Shown here: piece after piece, positions 8,210 to 16,617 of the stretch
Numbering within the stretch: the first letter of the stretch is position 1
Layout: every line of letters starts with the position of its first letter
Assembly: GCF_001613085.1 (NCBI RefSeq)
Contig: NZ_BDBR01000036.1
Coordinates: 1 to 64,000 of the forward strand
Length of the DNA stretch: 64,000 nt
From: Nocardia salmonicida NBRC 13393
GTDB taxonomy: Bacteria > Actinomycetota > Actinomycetes > Mycobacteriales > Mycobacteriaceae
Reading direction: 5' to 3'
Notes under the pieces: model-generated
Database searches by the model: none
The model's input: the letters and a program-made list of their open reading frames with translations, nothing else
Told to the model about the DNA's origin: nothing
Made by a program: the position numbers and the translations under genes

Positions 8210-8302
8210 TACGGCTGCGACCCGTACGCCGGGCACCCTCGACCCGGAGTCGGCGGGATCCGCGCCGGGCGGCCCGGTGGATACCCGCCTCAGGGGTACT
8301 GA
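8210..8302 (+). pseudogene. Vestigial tail of a paralogue of the upstream Gly/Pro/Tyr membrane protein
   Basis: In the frame starting at 8210 the codons read YGCDPYAGHPRPG then IRAGRPGGYPPQGY and a stop at 8300-8302. The first half resembles the N-terminal repeats (HDPYAGQGY) and the second the C-terminus (IRAGRAGGY) of the gene ending at 8175. There is no start codon or membrane part, so this looks like what remains after internal deletion of a tandem duplicate. Confidence 0.45.
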
Positions 8303-8397
8303 CGGTGGACTCGGGGCCGGGCACTTTCATCTGGGATGAATAGGCCCTGGTCAAGGCGTGGTCGGAGACTCCGCCGGGACAAACGGTGGTCTTCCGA

Positions 8398-8411
8398 TAC
8401 GCTGGGCACCC
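8398..8411 (+). promoter_or_regulatory. -10-like TACGCT placed for a leaderless glf mRNA
   Basis: TACGCT (8398-8403) ends 8 nt before GTG 8412 and there is no purine-rich ribosome site. The same spacing recurs before embB, embC, dprE1 and the toxin-like gene in this window. A transcript starting at the GTG is inferred. Confidence 0.4.
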
Positions 8412-9650
8412 GTGACCGCCGCATCGTCCTCGGGTAACTCCGTCAACGCAGATTCCAACGCCCCGGCAAACCAGTACGACCTGATCGTGGTCGGCTCCGG
8501 TTTCTTCGGGCTGACCGTCGCCGAGCGTGCAGCGAACGTGCTGGGCAAGCGGGTGTTGGTGATCGACCGCCGCTACCACCTGGGTGGCAACGCCTACTCC
8601 GAACCCGAACCGGAAACCGGTATCGAGATCCACAAGTACGGCGCGCACCTTTTCCACACGTCGAACAAGAAGGTCTGGGACTACGTCACCCAGTTCACCG
8701 AGTTCACCGGGTACCAGCACCGGGTGTTCGGGCTGCACAAGGGGCAGGCGTACCCGCTGCCGATCGGCCTCGGCATGATCTCGCAGTTCTTCGGCCGCTA
8801 CATCACCCCGGATGAGGCCCGCAAGCTCATCGCCGAGCAGGCCGCCGAGGTCGAGTCCGCCGACGCGCAGAACCTCGAGGAGAAGGCGATCTCGCTGATC
8901 GGGCGCCCGCTCTACGAGGCGTTCATCCGCGACTACACCGCCAAGCAGTGGCAGACCGACCCGAAGGAACTGCCCGCGGGCATCATCACCCGCCTGCCCG
9001 TGCGCTACACCTTCGACAACCGCTACTTCAACGACACCTACGAGGGCCTGCCCAAGAACGGCTACACGAAGTGGCTGGAGAACATGGCCGCCTCCGACCT
9101 CATCGAGGTCAGGGTGAACACCGACTGGTTCGACGTGCGCGACGAGATCGTCGCCGCCAGCCCCGACGCCCCGATCGTCTACACCGGCCCGCTGGACCAC
9201 TACTTCGACTACTCCGAGGGCGAGTTGGGCTGGCGCACCATCGATTTCGAGACCGAAGTTCTCGAGACCGGTGACTACCAGGGCACCTCGGTGATGAACT
9301 ACAACGACGCCGATGTCCCCTACACCCGCATCATCGAGCCGCGCCATTTCCACCCCGAGCGTGACTACCCGACCGACAAGACGGTCATCATGCGCGAGTT
9401 CTCCCGCTCGGCGCAGACCGGCGACGAGCCGTACTACCCGATCAACACCCCCGACGACCGTGCCAAGCTCCTCGCCTACCGCGAGCGGGCCAAGCAGGAA
9501 ACCGCCGAGAAGAAGGTGCTGTTCGGCGGCCGTCTCGGCACCTACCAGTACCTCGACATGCACATGGCCATCGGTTCGGCGCTGAACATGTTCGAGAACG
9601 TGCTCCGTCCGCACCTGGAATCGGGCGCGGCGCTGGTGGACGAGGCATGA
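8412..9650 (+). CDS. glf: UDP-galactopyranose mutase
   Basis: FAD enzyme that converts UDP-galactopyranose to UDP-galactofuranose, the donor for cell-wall galactan; cytosolic. The 412-residue protein has an unusual ~25-residue Ser/Asn/Ala lead, then the FAD-binding start YDLIVVGSGFFGLTVAERAA, followed by GGNAYSEPEPETGIEIHKYGAHLFHT, which is diagnostic of Glf. The C-terminus holds LFGGRLGTYQYLDMHMAI, the flavin-contact region. GTG 8412 is chosen because a -10-like element ends 8 nt upstream. Its stop overlaps the start of glfT2 by 4 bp. This is the first gene of the galactan/arabinan operon, equivalent to Rv3809c. Confidence 0.95.
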   Translation: MTAASSSGNSVNADSNAPANQYDLIVVGSGFFGLTVAERAANVLGKRVLVIDRRYHLGGNAYSEPEPETGIEIHKYGAHLFHTSNKKVWDYVTQFTEFTGYQHRVFGLHKGQAYPLPIGLGMISQFFGRYITPDEARKLIAEQAAEVESADAQNLEEKAISLIGRPLYEAFIRDYTAKQWQTDPKELPAGIITRLPVRYTFDNRYFNDTYEGLPKNGYTKWLENMAASDLIEVRVNTDWFDVRDEIVAASPDAPIVYTGPLDHYFDYSEGELGWRTIDFETEVLETGDYQGTSVMNYNDADVPYTRIIEPRHFHPERDYPTDKTVIMREFSRSAQTGDEPYYPINTPDDRAKLLAYRERAKQETAEKKVLFGGRLGTYQYLDMHMAIGSALNMFENVLRPHLESGAALVDEA

Positions 9651-11569
9651 CCAAAGCGATGCTCGAAGACGTGACCACCGAAACTCGCGCCATCTCGCTG
9701 CTGCAGCGGGTGATCCTGCCGCGACCGGGTGAGCCCCTCGACGTGCGGACCCTCTACCTGGAGGAATCCACCACCAACGCTCGTCGCGCCCACGCCACCA
9801 GCCGCACCGCGCTGTCGATCGGCGCGGAGTCGGAGGTGTCGTTCTGCACCTACTTCAACGCGCTGCCCGCCAGCTACTGGCGTCGCTGGAGTGTGCTGAA
9901 GTCGGTGGTCCTTCGCCTGGAACTGGCCGGGCACGGCCGGGTGGACGTCTACCGTTCCAAGGCCGACGGCTCGCGAATTCACGTGCAGGGCAAGGAGTTC
10001 GCTGTCGCGCAAGGCGCGGACTCGGTGGACGTGGAGTTCGAAACCGATCTCGGCCCGTTCGAGGACGGCGGCTGGATCTGGTTCGACATCACCACCGACA
10101 CGGCCGTCACGCTGCTGTCCGGCGGTTGGTACGCACCCCAGCAAGCGCCGGGCACGGGTTCCATCGCGGTCGGCATGCCCACGTTCAACCGCCCCACCGA
10201 CCTGGTCAAGACGCTCGCCGCGCTCGGCTCGGATCCGTTGGTGCTCAACAACATCGCCGCGGTGATCGTCGCGGACCAGGGCAACCGCAAGGTCGTCGAC
10301 GAGCCCGGTTTCACCGAAGCCGCCGCGACCCTCGGCGACCGGCTCGCCATCTGCGACCAGCCCAACCTCGGCGGCTCCGGCGGGTACAGCCGGGTCATGT
10401 ACGAGGCGCTGAAGACCGACGCCGAGTACATCGTCTACATGGACGACGACATCGAGATCGAGCCCGACTCCATCCTGCGCGCCCTCGCGTTCTCCCGGTT
10501 CGCGAAGTCGCCGCTGCTGGTCGGCGGGCAGATGCTGAACCTGCAGGAGCGTTCGCACCTGCACAGCATGGGCGAGGTCGTCGATCGCTCGATCTTCATG
10601 TGGTCATCGGCGCCGAATGTCGAATACGACCACGACTTCTCGAAGTACCCGCTCAAGGACCGCGACAACTCCAAGCTGCTGCACCGGCGCATCGACGTCG
10701 ACTTCAACGGCTGGTGGACCTGCGTGATCCCGCGTCAGGTCGCCGAGCAGATCGGTCAGCCGCTGCCGCTGTTCCTCAAGTGGGACGACGTCGAGTACGG
10801 CCTGCGCGCGCGCGACGCCGGCTACCCGACCATCACCCTTCCCGGTGCGGCCGTCTGGCATATGGCCTGGTCCGACAAGGACGACGCGATCGACTGGCAG
10901 GCGTACTTCCACCTGCGCAACCGCCTCGTGGTCGCCTCCCTGCACCTGCCCGGTGACGGCAAGCCGATGATCGTGAACACGATCAAGGCCACCCTCAAAC
11001 ACCTGCTGTGCCTGGAGTACTCCACGGTCGCCATCCAGAACGAGGCGATCCGCGACTTCCTGGCGGGCCCGGAGGGTCTGTTCGACCTGCTCCCCACCGC
11101 GTTGGGCAAGATCCACGGCATGCGCAAGGAGTTCCCGGACGCGGTCGTGGTGCCCTCATCAACCGAACTGCCGCTGGCCAACCGCCACGGTGTCGGCGCG
11201 GTCGGCGAACCGGGCAACCCGCTCGCCAAGGTCGCGCGCCTGGCCAAAGGCGTGGTGCACAACTTCCGCAAGGCCGACCCGGCCGCCTACGAGACGCCCC
11301 AGCTCAACGTGCCGACGCTGGACGCGCGCTGGTACCTGCTCTCGCAGGTCGACGGTGTCACCGTGACCACCGCCGACGGTCGCGGCGTCGTCTACCGCAA
11401 GCGTGACCCGCGTCAGGCCCGCGACCTGCTCAAGGAAGCGATGCGCCTGCGCAAGGAACTCACCGCCCGCTTCCCGGAGATGCAGCAGCGTTACCGGGCC
11501 GCGCACGCCGAGCTCACCAGCACGGCGGCGTGGGAGAAGACCTTCGGCCTGAACGGAACCGAGAAGTGA
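9647..11569 (+). CDS. glfT2: Galactofuranosyltransferase GlfT2
   Basis: Processive bifunctional beta-1,5/1,6-galactofuranosyltransferase that extends the galactan chain on the decaprenyl-linked unit, at the inner face of the membrane. It has 640 residues, close to the 637 of Rv3808c. An N-terminal beta domain (about 1-150) precedes the GT-A fold with the metal-binding DDD at residues 266-268. A WDDVEYGLRA motif carries the catalytic-base region (Asp380-Asp381), followed by AVWHMAW with the metal-binding His. The C-terminal helical domain is complete. It overlaps glf by ATGA and the next gene by GTGA, so the genes are translationally coupled. Confidence 0.95.
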   Translation: MTKAMLEDVTTETRAISLLQRVILPRPGEPLDVRTLYLEESTTNARRAHATSRTALSIGAESEVSFCTYFNALPASYWRRWSVLKSVVLRLELAGHGRVDVYRSKADGSRIHVQGKEFAVAQGADSVDVEFETDLGPFEDGGWIWFDITTDTAVTLLSGGWYAPQQAPGTGSIAVGMPTFNRPTDLVKTLAALGSDPLVLNNIAAVIVADQGNRKVVDEPGFTEAAATLGDRLAICDQPNLGGSGGYSRVMYEALKTDAEYIVYMDDDIEIEPDSILRALAFSRFAKSPLLVGGQMLNLQERSHLHSMGEVVDRSIFMWSSAPNVEYDHDFSKYPLKDRDNSKLLHRRIDVDFNGWWTCVIPRQVAEQIGQPLPLFLKWDDVEYGLRARDAGYPTITLPGAAVWHMAWSDKDDAIDWQAYFHLRNRLVVASLHLPGDGKPMIVNTIKATLKHLLCLEYSTVAIQNEAIRDFLAGPEGLFDLLPTALGKIHGMRKEFPDAVVVPSSTELPLANRHGVGAVGEPGNPLAKVARLAKGVVHNFRKADPAAYETPQLNVPTLDARWYLLSQVDGVTVTTADGRGVVYRKRDPRQARDLLKEAMRLRKELTARFPEMQQRYRAAHAELTSTAAWEKTFGLNGTEK

Positions 11570-12156
11570 CCGACACCGAACTGCCCGAGCTCGAACTGGC
11601 CGACGAAGGTTGCTGCGGCGGCTGCGATTGCAGCGGCGACTACGTCGAGGTCCCGGTCGAGGTCGCGATCCTCAACGCCGTCCAGGGCGCCATCGGCAAC
11701 AACCCGGCCGTCGTCTCCGCCGCGCGCGGCATGTCGCATTTCGGCGAGCACGCGCTGGGCTGGGTCGGCATCGCCGCCGCGGGCTGGCTGGTCGACAAGC
11801 CGCGTCGTCGGCAGTGGGCCGGTGTCGCGGTCGGCGCTGTGGGCGCGCACGCCGCGTCCATCGTGATCAAGCGGATCGTGCGGCGCCCGCGCCCCAATGA
11901 TCCGTCGGTGCAGGTCAACGTGTCGACGCCGAGCAAGTTGAGCTTCCCGTCCTCGCACGCCACGTCCACCACGGCGGCGGCGGTGTTGCTCGGTCGCCTG
12001 ACCGGGCTACCCTTGCCTGCGGTGATCGTCCCACCGATGCTGCTGTCCCGAGTTGTGCTCGGGGTGCATTACCCTTCCGACGTGATCGCCGGTTCCGCTT
12101 TGGGGGCCGCGTCGGCTGCCGCCGTGCTAGCCGCCGAAAAGAGACTCCGACAGTGA
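11566..12156 (+). CDS. PAP2-family phosphatase, probable decaprenylphosphoryl-5-phosphoribose phosphatase (Rv3807c-like)
   Basis: Integral membrane phosphatase of 196 residues proposed to remove the 5-phosphate from decaprenyl-phospho-5-phosphoribose, between UbiA and DprE1 in arabinose-donor synthesis. All three PAP2 motifs are visible: KRIVRRPRP, then PSSHAT, then SRVVLGVHYPSD with the catalytic His and Asp. An acidic Cys-rich N-terminus (CCGGCDC, about residues 17-23) is odd and may bind metal or form disulfides. GTG 11566 overlaps the glfT2 stop and its own stop overlaps the ubiA start. The substrate is assigned from the conserved Rv3807c-Rv3806c gene pair. Confidence 0.88.
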   Translation: MTDTELPELELADEGCCGGCDCSGDYVEVPVEVAILNAVQGAIGNNPAVVSAARGMSHFGEHALGWVGIAAAGWLVDKPRRRQWAGVAVGAVGAHAASIVIKRIVRRPRPNDPSVQVNVSTPSKLSFPSSHATSTTAAAVLLGRLTGLPLPAVIVPPMLLSRVVLGVHYPSDVIAGSALGAASAAAVLAAEKRLRQ

Positions 12157-13115
12157 CCGCAACTGAAAGAACCTTGGCTGAGATGAGCGAAGAACCGTCC
12201 GCCGCCGTCCTTGACGAGGGTGCTGTGAAGGGCCCGCCGAAGACGCTGCTCGGTGGTGTCATCAAGGCCATGCGCCCACGTCAGTGGGTGAAGAATGTCC
12301 TGGTGCTCGCCGCACCGCTCGCCGTCGGACCGGAAGCGGTCGGCGACGCGAGCGTGCTCGTGCATGTCGCGATCGCCTTCGTCGTGTTCTGCATGGCGGC
12401 CTCCGGCATCTACCTGGTCAACGACTCGCTCGATGTCGATGCCGACCGGGCCCACCCGACCAAGCGGTTCCGGCCGATCGCCGCTGGCGTCGTTCCTGTC
12501 AACCTGGCTTACGCTCTCTCGGCCGTGCTGCTGATCGGCTCGATCGCCGGTTCGTTCCTGGCGTCGTGGCATCTGGCCGTGGTGATGGCGATCTACATCG
12601 GCATCCAGCTGGCGTACTGCCTGGGCCTCAAGCACCAGGCCGTGCTCGATATCTGCATCGTGTCCTCTGGCTTCCTCCTGCGCGCTGTCGCCGGTGGCGC
12701 GGCGGCGGGCATCGCCCTGTCGCAGTGGTTCCTGCTGATCATGGCGTTCGGATCGCTGTTCATGGCCGCGGGCAAGCGCTACGCCGAACTGCAGATCGCG
12801 CTGGACACCGGCGCCAAGATCCGCAAGTCGCTGGAGTACTACACCCCGACCTACCTGCGCTTCATCTGGACGCTCGCGGCCACCGCCGTCGTGGTCTTCT
12901 ACGGCCTCTGGGCATTCCAGCAGGACTCGGCTCGAGACACCCAGTGGTACTCGATCTCGATGATCCCGTTTACCATCGCAATCCTGCGTTACGCGGTCGA
13001 CGTCGATGGTGGCGAGGCCGGTGAACCCGAAGAGATCGCGTTGGGGGACCGCATCCTGCAGTTCCTCGCTATTGCCTGGATCGGAGCGGTAGGTGTCGCT
13101 GTCTATCTCACCTGA
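12153..13115 (+). CDS. ubiA: Decaprenyl-phosphate phosphoribosyltransferase (UbiA family)
   Basis: Polytopic membrane prenyltransferase of 320 residues that joins PRPP to decaprenyl phosphate, the first committed step to the arabinose donor (equivalent to Rv3806c). The UbiA Asp-rich motif is NDSLDVDADRAHPTKRFRP at about residues 90-108, and hydrophobic helices follow throughout. The second loop region GKRYAEL is also conserved in this branch. The start is GTG 12153, overlapping the PAP2 stop. Its end overlaps the aftB start by 23 bp. An early hydrophilic stretch of ~30 residues precedes the conserved MRPRQWVKNVLV. Confidence 0.94.
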   Translation: MTATERTLAEMSEEPSAAVLDEGAVKGPPKTLLGGVIKAMRPRQWVKNVLVLAAPLAVGPEAVGDASVLVHVAIAFVVFCMAASGIYLVNDSLDVDADRAHPTKRFRPIAAGVVPVNLAYALSAVLLIGSIAGSFLASWHLAVVMAIYIGIQLAYCLGLKHQAVLDICIVSSGFLLRAVAGGAAAGIALSQWFLLIMAFGSLFMAAGKRYAELQIALDTGAKIRKSLEYYTPTYLRFIWTLAATAVVVFYGLWAFQQDSARDTQWYSISMIPFTIAILRYAVDVDGGEAGEPEEIALGDRILQFLAIAWIGAVGVAVYLT

Positions 13116-15015
13116 CGAGATGTTGGTAGCGGAGCAGGATTCAACCGAAGACGAGCAGCTACGCGACGACGAGTCGCCGCGTACCGACGCGCGTTCCTCG
13201 GTTCTGTCCCGCGCCATCTTCGTCGGTGGGGTGGTCATTACCGCCGTGCTGTTCACGGTCGGTGCGTGGCAGCGGCGCTGGATCGCCGATGACGGCCTGA
13301 TCGTGCTGCGCACGGTCCGCAACCTGCTCGCGGGCAACGGCCCGGTCTTCAATGTCGACGAGCGGGTCGAGGCCAATACCAGTACCGCGTGGACCTACCT
13401 GATCTGGTTCTTCTCCTGGCTCACCCAGGCCCGTCTCGAGTACGTGGTGCTCGGGGTGGCGCTGGGGGTCTCGGTGCTCGCGGTGGTGTTCGCGATGCTC
13501 GGCACCGCACGGCTGTGGGGTGGAACCAGTGGTCAGCTGCTGATTCCGGCCGGTGTGCTGGTCTACATCGCACTGCCGCCCGCGCGTGATTACGCCACCT
13601 CCGGGCTGGAGAGCGGTCTGGTGATCTGCTGGGTCGGGCTGCTGTGGTGGCTGATGATCCGCTGGAGCCAGGCCGCTGTCGTTCGCGTGCCCAGCCTGTT
13701 GGGCCTGGTCTTCCTGGCCGGGCTCGCGCCGCTGGTTCGCCCCGAGGCCACGCTGATCGGCGTGCTCGCGCTCGGCATGATCTTCCTGACGCCGATGCCG
13801 CAGTTCCGGTTCGGGCCGGTCGCGCTGCGCGCGCTGATCGTGCTCGTCGCCGGGATCGTGCCGGTGGGCTACCAGATCTGGCGGATGGGCTACTACGGCC
13901 TGCCCTATCCGAACACCGCGGTCGCCAAGGACGCGGGTGGAGCCAAGTGGGGCCAGGGGGCCACCTACCTGTGGGACCTGGTCGGTCCGTACTACCTGTG
14001 GATTCCGCTGCTCGTGCTGCTGATCGCCGGCGTTGTCGCGGGGATCGCGCGTGGCTTCGCGCTGCCGCGGTTGTCGGTGGCGGGTGTGCGGGCGTGGCTG
14101 CGTTCGCCGAGTGCGGTGGTCGTGATGGTGCTGGGCAGCGGTCTGCTGCTCACCGTGTACGCGGTGCGCGTCGGCGGCGACTTCATGCATGGGCGAATGC
14201 TGCTCACTCAGCTGTTCCTGCTGCTGTTGCCGGTGGCAGTGCTGCCGATCCCGACGCGCCTCGGGAAGGCCGATTGGTCGGTCGTGGCGCTGCTGATCGC
14301 ACTGCTCGGCACCGCGGGCTGGTCGCTGTACGCGTCGAACACGACCGCGATCACGACCGGCACCAAGATCCGCTCGTCGGGCATCGTCGACGAGCGCATC
14401 TACTACGTGCTCAACACCGGCAAAGACCACCCGATCCGGGCCGAGGACTACCTCGACTATCCGCGGATGCGGGCCATGGTCAACGACATCGCCGCCAACC
14501 CCAAGGGCGGCCTGCTGCTGAACTCGCCCGCGTTCACGTTCTGGTACCTCGACCCGCCGCCGGAGCCGATCCCCGATGGGGGCTCCGGGCACACGGTCTA
14601 CTTCCTGAACCTGGGCATGACGAGCATGAACGTGCCGCTCGACGTGCGCGTGATCGACCCGATGGGCCTGGCCTACCCGCTTGCCGCACACTCGGACCGG
14701 CTGGCGGACGGCCGCATCGGCCACGACAAGAGCCTGTTGCCCGACTGGGTGGTGGCCGACTCGGGAATGGTCGACATCCACCCGTGGATGCCCTGGTACA
14801 TGGATGAACAATGGGTCACCCAGGCGCGCACGGCGATGTCGTGCCCGCAGACCCAGGCGCTGATGGTCTCCGTCCGCGACCCGCTGACCTTCGCCCGGTT
14901 CAAGCACAACTTCCGCAACGCCCTGGCGTTCTCGAAGTACCGAATCGATCGGATCCCCAAGTACGAGATCCAGCGTTGTGGTCTCATCGACCCGTTCCCC
15001 GAACCCCCGCGCTGA
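13093..15015 (+). CDS. aftB: Terminal beta-(1->2) arabinofuranosyltransferase AftB
   Basis: GT-C glycosyltransferase that caps arabinan with beta-1,2-linked arabinose from decaprenyl-phospho-arabinose on the periplasmic side. It has 640 residues, matching Rv3805c in length and position. After a ~35-residue acidic N-terminus comes the first helix, then WIADDGLIVLRTVRNLL, in which the DD is the GT-C catalytic pair. About ten hydrophobic segments are followed by a periplasmic C-terminal domain from about residue 425. GTG 13093 lies inside ubiA and has GGAG (13083-13086) 6 nt upstream; ATG 13120 is a weaker choice. Last gene of the operon, with a hairpin downstream. Confidence 0.93.
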   Translation: MSLSISPDEMLVAEQDSTEDEQLRDDESPRTDARSSVLSRAIFVGGVVITAVLFTVGAWQRRWIADDGLIVLRTVRNLLAGNGPVFNVDERVEANTSTAWTYLIWFFSWLTQARLEYVVLGVALGVSVLAVVFAMLGTARLWGGTSGQLLIPAGVLVYIALPPARDYATSGLESGLVICWVGLLWWLMIRWSQAAVVRVPSLLGLVFLAGLAPLVRPEATLIGVLALGMIFLTPMPQFRFGPVALRALIVLVAGIVPVGYQIWRMGYYGLPYPNTAVAKDAGGAKWGQGATYLWDLVGPYYLWIPLLVLLIAGVVAGIARGFALPRLSVAGVRAWLRSPSAVVVMVLGSGLLLTVYAVRVGGDFMHGRMLLTQLFLLLLPVAVLPIPTRLGKADWSVVALLIALLGTAGWSLYASNTTAITTGTKIRSSGIVDERIYYVLNTGKDHPIRAEDYLDYPRMRAMVNDIAANPKGGLLLNSPAFTFWYLDPPPEPIPDGGSGHTVYFLNLGMTSMNVPLDVRVIDPMGLAYPLAAHSDRLADGRIGHDKSLLPDWVVADSGMVDIHPWMPWYMDEQWVTQARTAMSCPQTQALMVSVRDPLTFARFKHNFRNALAFSKYRIDRIPKYEIQRCGLIDPFPEPPR

Positions 15016-15079
15016 ATCGGCCCGGTCGGTCGGTATAAGTACCCCTAGACCTATGACTTACACCGGCTGGCCAGCGTTT

Positions 15080-15110
15080 ATTTAGTGGCGTTCGCCGCTA
15101 AATCACTTTT
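15080..15110 (+). terminator. Stem-loop after aftB
   Basis: ATTTAGTGGC (15080-15089) pairs with GCCGCTAAAT (15094-15103), ten pairs with one G-U and a GTTC loop, followed by CACTTTT. It fits an intrinsic terminator for the glf-aftB operon, although the stem is AT-rich at its base. Confidence 0.6.
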
Positions 15111-15248
15111 CGGTAACGCCAAGCTATCGATGTAGCGATATGGTCACTGGAGGAACGGCCCGTCGGCGCACTGGTGTGCCGGTAATCAGTCGGCGGTCAT
15201 TGCAACCGCGGTTCCGCGCGAACCGCATGAGGAAAGGCCCATAACAGA

Positions 15249-16319
15249 ATGCGTGGCGGACGTCTCAGAGCCCGGGGAGCCGGCTGGCTCAAACGATCGG
15301 TGCTTCTCTCCCTGGCTGTAGTGCTGCCGATCGGTGCGGCGGTGGCCGGTCCCGCCGGCACCGCGACGGCGGCCTTCGATCCCACTGGCTTCGACTTCTG
15401 GGTCGACTCGGAGATGGGCCCGATCAAGTCGCGGATCTTCCGCGCGGCCGATGGCAATACCAATCGGGTCGTGTACGCGCTCGACGGTATGCGTGCAGGC
15501 GACGACCTCAGCGGCTGGGAGAAGGACACCAATGTCGCCCGCGCCCTGATGGACGCCAACATCAACGTCGTGATGCCGGTCGGCGGCCAGTCCAGTTTCT
15601 ATGCCGACTGGAACGCACCGAGCAGCTACTTCGGTCTCGATGCCGGTTCGGGTGGTAGCTCCACCGGTTCGGCCGCGACCGGATCATCGATGACCGGTTC
15701 GTCGGTCGCGCCCACCCAGGTGGCAGGCAAGAAGAACACCTACAGGTGGGAAACCTTCCTCACGAGCCACCTGCGCAACGCGCTGTCGGCGCGCCTGGGC
15801 TTCAACCCCAACAACAACGGCGTGTTCGGTCTGTCGATGGGTGGCTCCGCCGCCCTGACGCTGGCCGCCTACCACCCCGACCAGTTCAGCTTCGCGGGCT
15901 CGTTCTCCGGGTACCTGAACATCTCGGCGCCCGGTATGCGTGAAGCCATGCGTGTCGCGATGATCTCGGCCGGTGCCTTCAACATCGACGCGATGGCGCC
16001 GCCGTGGGGCCAGCAGTGGTTCCATATGGACCCGTTCGTCTTCGCCCCGCGCCTGGTCGGCAACGGCACCCGCATCTGGGTCTCCGCGGCCAGCGGTATC
16101 CCCGGCGCGGGCGATGTGTCCAACCCGATGGAGATCGTCCAGGGCGTTCCGCTGGAGCTGCTCGCGATGGTGAACAGCCGCGCGTTCCAGGTCCGCATGG
16201 CCACCCTCGGCGGCGGCAACGCCCACTTCGACTTCCCGATCACCGGCGTGCACAACTGGCGCAACTGGGAGACCGAAGTCAACCGCATGATCCCGGACCT
16301 TTCCGCGAACATCGGCTAG
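15249..16319 (+). CDS. Antigen 85-type mycolyltransferase (first paralogue)
   Basis: Secreted alpha/beta-hydrolase of 356 residues that transfers mycolic acids to trehalose and arabinogalactan. A signal peptide (basic start, hydrophobic core to about residue 38, ending ATAA) leads to the mature sequence FDPTGFDFWVDSEMGPIK. The nucleophile motif GLSMGGS has Ser196; the C-terminal HNWRNWETE carries the catalytic His region, and SFYADWN is an Ag85 hallmark. A Ser/Gly/Thr-rich insert of about 25 residues (around 140-160) is longer than in the paralogue at 16618 and is probably a surface loop. AGGAAAGG upstream. Equivalent in position to fbpA (Rv3804c). Confidence 0.93.
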   Translation: MRGGRLRARGAGWLKRSVLLSLAVVLPIGAAVAGPAGTATAAFDPTGFDFWVDSEMGPIKSRIFRAADGNTNRVVYALDGMRAGDDLSGWEKDTNVARALMDANINVVMPVGGQSSFYADWNAPSSYFGLDAGSGGSSTGSAATGSSMTGSSVAPTQVAGKKNTYRWETFLTSHLRNALSARLGFNPNNNGVFGLSMGGSAALTLAAYHPDQFSFAGSFSGYLNISAPGMREAMRVAMISAGAFNIDAMAPPWGQQWFHMDPFVFAPRLVGNGTRIWVSAASGIPGAGDVSNPMEIVQGVPLELLAMVNSRAFQVRMATLGGGNAHFDFPITGVHNWRNWETEVNRMIPDLSANIG

Positions 16320-16340
16320 TCGGACCCGCAAGACCCGAAG

Positions 16341-16368
16341 CCGCCCGGTGCCTCGTCGCACCGGGCGG
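16341..16368 (+). terminator. Terminator after first mycolyltransferase
   Basis: A perfect 11-bp stem, CCGCCCGGTGC (16341-16351) and GCACCGGGCGG (16358-16368), with a 6-nt loop, is followed by TTTCCTCGTTTT. Confidence 0.8.
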
Positions 16369-16401
16369 TTTCCTCGTTTTCGTCACGATCCGAGCGACAC
16401 G

Positions 16402-16482
16402 CGGTGACGAATCATGTGCGACAGATCACCGGGAGTTGTGCTCCGGGTCACTTTCCAGCAACATGTAGACCATTCGTCACCG
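16402..16482. repeat. Inverted 11-bp pair CGGTGACGAAT upstream of second mycolyltransferase
   Basis: CGGTGACGAAT at 16402-16412 is repeated in reverse complement at 16472-16482, exactly 11 bp, with 59 bp between. It lies in the promoter region of the gene at 16618 and could be a pair of operator half-sites; the binding protein is unknown. Confidence 0.35.
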
Positions 16483-16617
16483 ATTAATACACAGAGAGCA
16501 TGCGTCGAGGTTGAATCGTCCGTTTTGCCCTGGATCGATTCCCATCGACGTCCGATGAGGGATCCGACTGCGTAGCTCGGGATTTGCGCGTTCGGTCTGC
16601 GAGAAAGGTCTAGTCGA

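Noticed and set aside
13159..14907. A 582-codon minus-strand frame
   Set aside because: Antisense to aftB; composition (Arg, Gln, His) is typical of shadow frames in high-GC genes.
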